From Methanomicrobiales archaeon (GTDB lineage Archaea > Halobacteriota > Methanomicrobia > Methanomicrobiales > Methanoculleaceae), in assembly GCA_012510335.1 (NCBI GenBank), contig JAAZIF010000361.1:1-5322 (forward strand): 5,322 nt of DNA. The letters are read 5' to 3'. The translations under genes and the position numbers were made by a program. The notes beneath the pieces are model-generated. The model worked only from the letters and a program-made list of their open reading frames with translations, was not told the origin of the DNA and made no database searches. Positions within the stretch are counted from its first letter, which is position 1; each line of letters opens with the position of its first letter. Shown here one piece after another: positions 3,482 to 5,322 of the stretch.

Positions 3482-5322
3482 CTCGCGTCGATCGCCTCGA
3501 TCTCGCGGCTGATGAAGGTCTTCTCCTGCCCCGTCCTCGCCCCGGCGAGCTTCCGGTTCAGGTCGAGCATCGCCTCGACGAGGGAGACCATGCGGTCGTG
3601 GCGGGCTGTGCCGGCAGGGTCGGAGGGGGCGATGGGGAGGATTGGTATCTGTGACACATACATGGGTTTGTATTCAAAATACCCGCCCCGTTTTGTTGAA
3701 GATATGTGATAGATGATGAAGTCCGAGACCTTCGAGTTGAGGATACCGAGCAGATACAGGTCGTCTGTTGGGATAATTGCTGTTTTATCGTTAGAATAAA
3801 AGCTACCAGCGTCAAAGGCGTACGACGCTCGCTTTACGATGGCAGGAATAATGACCTTCGGCTTCTCAAACTCCCTATAATAATCAACCGTATCCTGAAT
3901 TTCGTACCACTGGTACGGCCCAGGTTTCCTCCCTGGCCACTTGCCACCCTTCCACCCGTCAGGTTTTGGCATCAGCTCCTTCCTGAACTGCCTGATATAA
4001 TCCCTGATCGCCGGATAATCGTTGATCTTGATACCCCGCCGTGTGAATATCAGGAACTTATCCGGCTCCAGCGGTGCATACCGCTTCACGTCCCGGCCGG
4101 CGAGGAACGGTTTGATCACCTCCGCACTCTTAGAATCCTCCGCGATCAACCGGTCCCGGGTCTCTGCATCGATGACAAACGCCTTATTCAGGCCGGTAAG
4201 AACACCGCGATAGATCTTCCCCTGCACGTACTCGCCGAGCGGCACCCCGGCGCCCCGGATCTTTTTAAGCAGGTCGCCGGTCTTCTCATCCACGAGCGAC
4301 CAGCCCTCATCATCGAGATCCACCTGCCGCACCGGGTAACCCGACTCCTCGACGTACCCGGAGAGGTCGGGGAAATCGAGCGACGCAACATTCGTGACCG
4401 GGAACGTCCTGTGCGGCTTCCCGGCCGACACCCTGATGATACAGGGGTACGTCGTCGCCCCCTGGAAGACCGGCAAGTCCCCGAAGTCCACGATCTCCTC
4501 GATCCGCCTCTCCTTCAACCACGCCCGCAGGGGCTTTCCGTAGTTCGCCCGCAGCCACTTGTTCGCGACGATGTAACCGAACTGACCGCCGGCCCCGAGC
4601 AGGGAGACCCCCTTCTCGATGAAGTAGGCGTAGAGGTCGGCGACCCCGTGGTAGACCGCGTAGTGTTGCTTCGCATACCCCTTGAACCCCTGCCCGAGCG
4701 TCTCCTGCCGGACATACGGCGGGTTTCCTATCACCGCATCAAACCCGCCCCGCTTCAGGATACCGGCAAACTCCCGCTCCCAGTCAAACGCGTTGATCCG
4801 CCGGCGCTCCTCAAGGTCCGGCAGGGCGTCAGGGCCGTCGTAGATATCAGACCCGACGAGCGAGTTCCCGCACCTGATGTTGTCATGAAGACTCGGGAGC
4901 GCACGCTCGGCAAACAAGGTCAGCTGCTTTGATACGGTCTCCTCGCTCTCATCCTCAAGAACCTTCAGGAGGAGGGAGAGCTTCGTCACCTCGACCGCCT
5001 GCCGGTCGATATCCACACCGAATATGTTATTTAAGAGGATCCGTTTCCGTTCGGCCGTGGTCAGTCGCCAGTCGCTCCGCACCCTCGAATCAGCGCCGTT
5101 TCCCGCCCTGTATACCGGCATCTGCACGTCCCGGCTCCGCCGGCCCTTCCCGCGAGGTGCCGGCGGCAGGAGCGCCCTGACCCCGGGTGAGGTCGCCCCC
5201 TTCTCCTTGAGCACCGGTACCAGGTGCTCGATGTACCAGTCCCGGTGCCAGTTCAGCAGGAACTGGTATGCACCGAGCAAAAACGACCCCGAACCGCAGG
5301 CCGGATCCAGTATCGTTATGCC
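3406..5322 (-). CDS. Type IIG/Eco57I-like N6-adenine DNA methyltransferase, C-terminal part (5' end beyond window)
   Basis: 638 visible codons, open at the right edge, so the start and any N-terminal nuclease domain are not seen. From the first visible residue: motif I DPACGSGSFL at 6-15 (binds S-adenosylmethionine); FGVDIDRQAVEVTKLSL at about 101-117; catalytic motif IV NPPY at about 200-203, preceded by FDAVIG; then DLYAYFIEKG and GYIVANKWLRA, common in this class. From about 370 (YRGVLTGLNKAF) to 560 is a TaqI-like target-recognition region including KPFLAGRDVKRY, YSNDKT, LLGILNSK and STKRGGYFEYKP. A charged C-terminal helix ends the protein. It would methylate adenine in a specific DNA sequence. 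Alternatives are a modification-only enzyme or a BREX PglX-like protein; the missing N-terminus would decide. The in-frame TTG at 5280 is internal, because motif I lies upstream. The last 24 codons are duplicated at 2269-2344. GC falls from about 63% (4681-4740) to about 38% (3661-3720). Confidence 0.92.
   Translation of the reverse strand, partial: GITILDPACGSGSFLLGAYQFLLNWHRDWYIEHLVPVLKEKGATSPGVRALLPPAPRGKGRRSRDVQMPVYRAGNGADSRVRSDWRLTTAERKRILLNNIFGVDIDRQAVEVTKLSLLLKVLEDESEETVSKQLTLFAERALPSLHDNIRCGNSLVGSDIYDGPDALPDLEERRRINAFDWEREFAGILKRGGFDAVIGNPPYVRQETLGQGFKGYAKQHYAVYHGVADLYAYFIEKGVSLLGAGGQFGYIVANKWLRANYGKPLRAWLKERRIEEIVDFGDLPVFQGATTYPCIIRVSAGKPHRTFPVTNVASLDFPDLSGYVEESGYPVRQVDLDDEGWSLVDEKTGDLLKKIRGAGVPLGEYVQGKIYRGVLTGLNKAFVIDAETRDRLIAEDSKSAEVIKPFLAGRDVKRYAPLEPDKFLIFTRRGIKINDYPAIRDYIRQFRKELMPKPDGWKGGKWPGRKPGPYQWYEIQDTVDYYREFEKPKVIIPAIVKRASYAFDAGSFYSNDKTAIIPTDDLYLLGILNSKVSDFIIYHISSTKRGGYFEYKPMYVSQIPILPIAPSDPAGTARHDRMVSLVEAMLDLNRKLAGARTGQEKTFISREIEAIDARIDALVYELYGLTEEEIALIERAVR

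Noticed and set aside
3706..4932. A 408-codon plus-strand open frame
   Set aside because: It lies antisense to the methyltransferase gene, whose motifs are clear. Its product is rich in Pro, Arg, Leu and Asp without any recognisable motif, as expected from reading a GC-rich gene backwards.
5278..5280. TTG at 5280 as start of the methyltransferase gene
   Set aside because: The same frame stays open to the edge and encodes the essential motif I (DPACGSG) upstream of this codon, so the TTG is an internal leucine.

Overview
The window looks like a defence or stress-response island from a euryarchaeon. A methanogen of the Methanomicrobiales type is plausible. The pointers are archaeal TATA-box promoters, a Shine-Dalgarno sequence GGAGGTGA, a GC-rich methylase gene set among AT-richer accessory genes, and protein types common in those genomes. 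The taxonomic call is inference; no marker gene is present. All six supported genes, two of them cut by the window edges, lie on the minus strand, so the biological order runs right to left.

Reading in that order: (1) 5322-3406 is the C-terminal 638 residues of a large Eco57I/type IIG-like N6-adenine DNA methyltransferase or restriction-modification enzyme. Motif I (DPACGSG), motif IV (NPPY) and a TaqI-like target-recognition region are visible; its N-terminus lies beyond the right edge. (2) 3300-2655 is a two-gene module: a PIN-domain ribonuclease (toxin-like), overlapped by 23 nt by a 69-residue partner that is probably the antitoxin. A hairpin straddles the partner's stop codon. (3) 2637-2359 is AT-rich DNA with no convincing gene. 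(4) 2358-2269 is a short remnant that repeats the last 24 codons and stop of the methyltransferase gene. (5) 2127-<1 is a three-gene operon joined by two ATGA stop/start overlaps. It encodes a fused antitoxin (Panacea/YwgA-like N-terminus plus UPF0175-like C-terminus), a DUF3368-like PIN toxin, and a protein of at least 352 residues that runs off the left edge and weakly resembles tRNA-guanine transglycosylases.

The main structural feature is a direct repeat of 155 bp (2190-2344 and 3327-3481, exact offset 1137 bp, 148/155 identical by hand alignment). It carries the methyltransferase gene's 3' end and its 3' flank. Each copy sits directly upstream of one PIN module and ends at that module's TATA box. 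The layout is therefore [methylase end - flank - PIN module] twice, as expected if a 1.14-kb toxin-antitoxin cassette was inserted at, and restored, the 3' end of the restriction-modification gene.

The strongest leads are this repeat/cassette structure, the fused antitoxin, and the coupled third gene of the left operon. That third gene would make the toxin-antitoxin pair part of a larger system if its base-exchange-enzyme resemblance holds.
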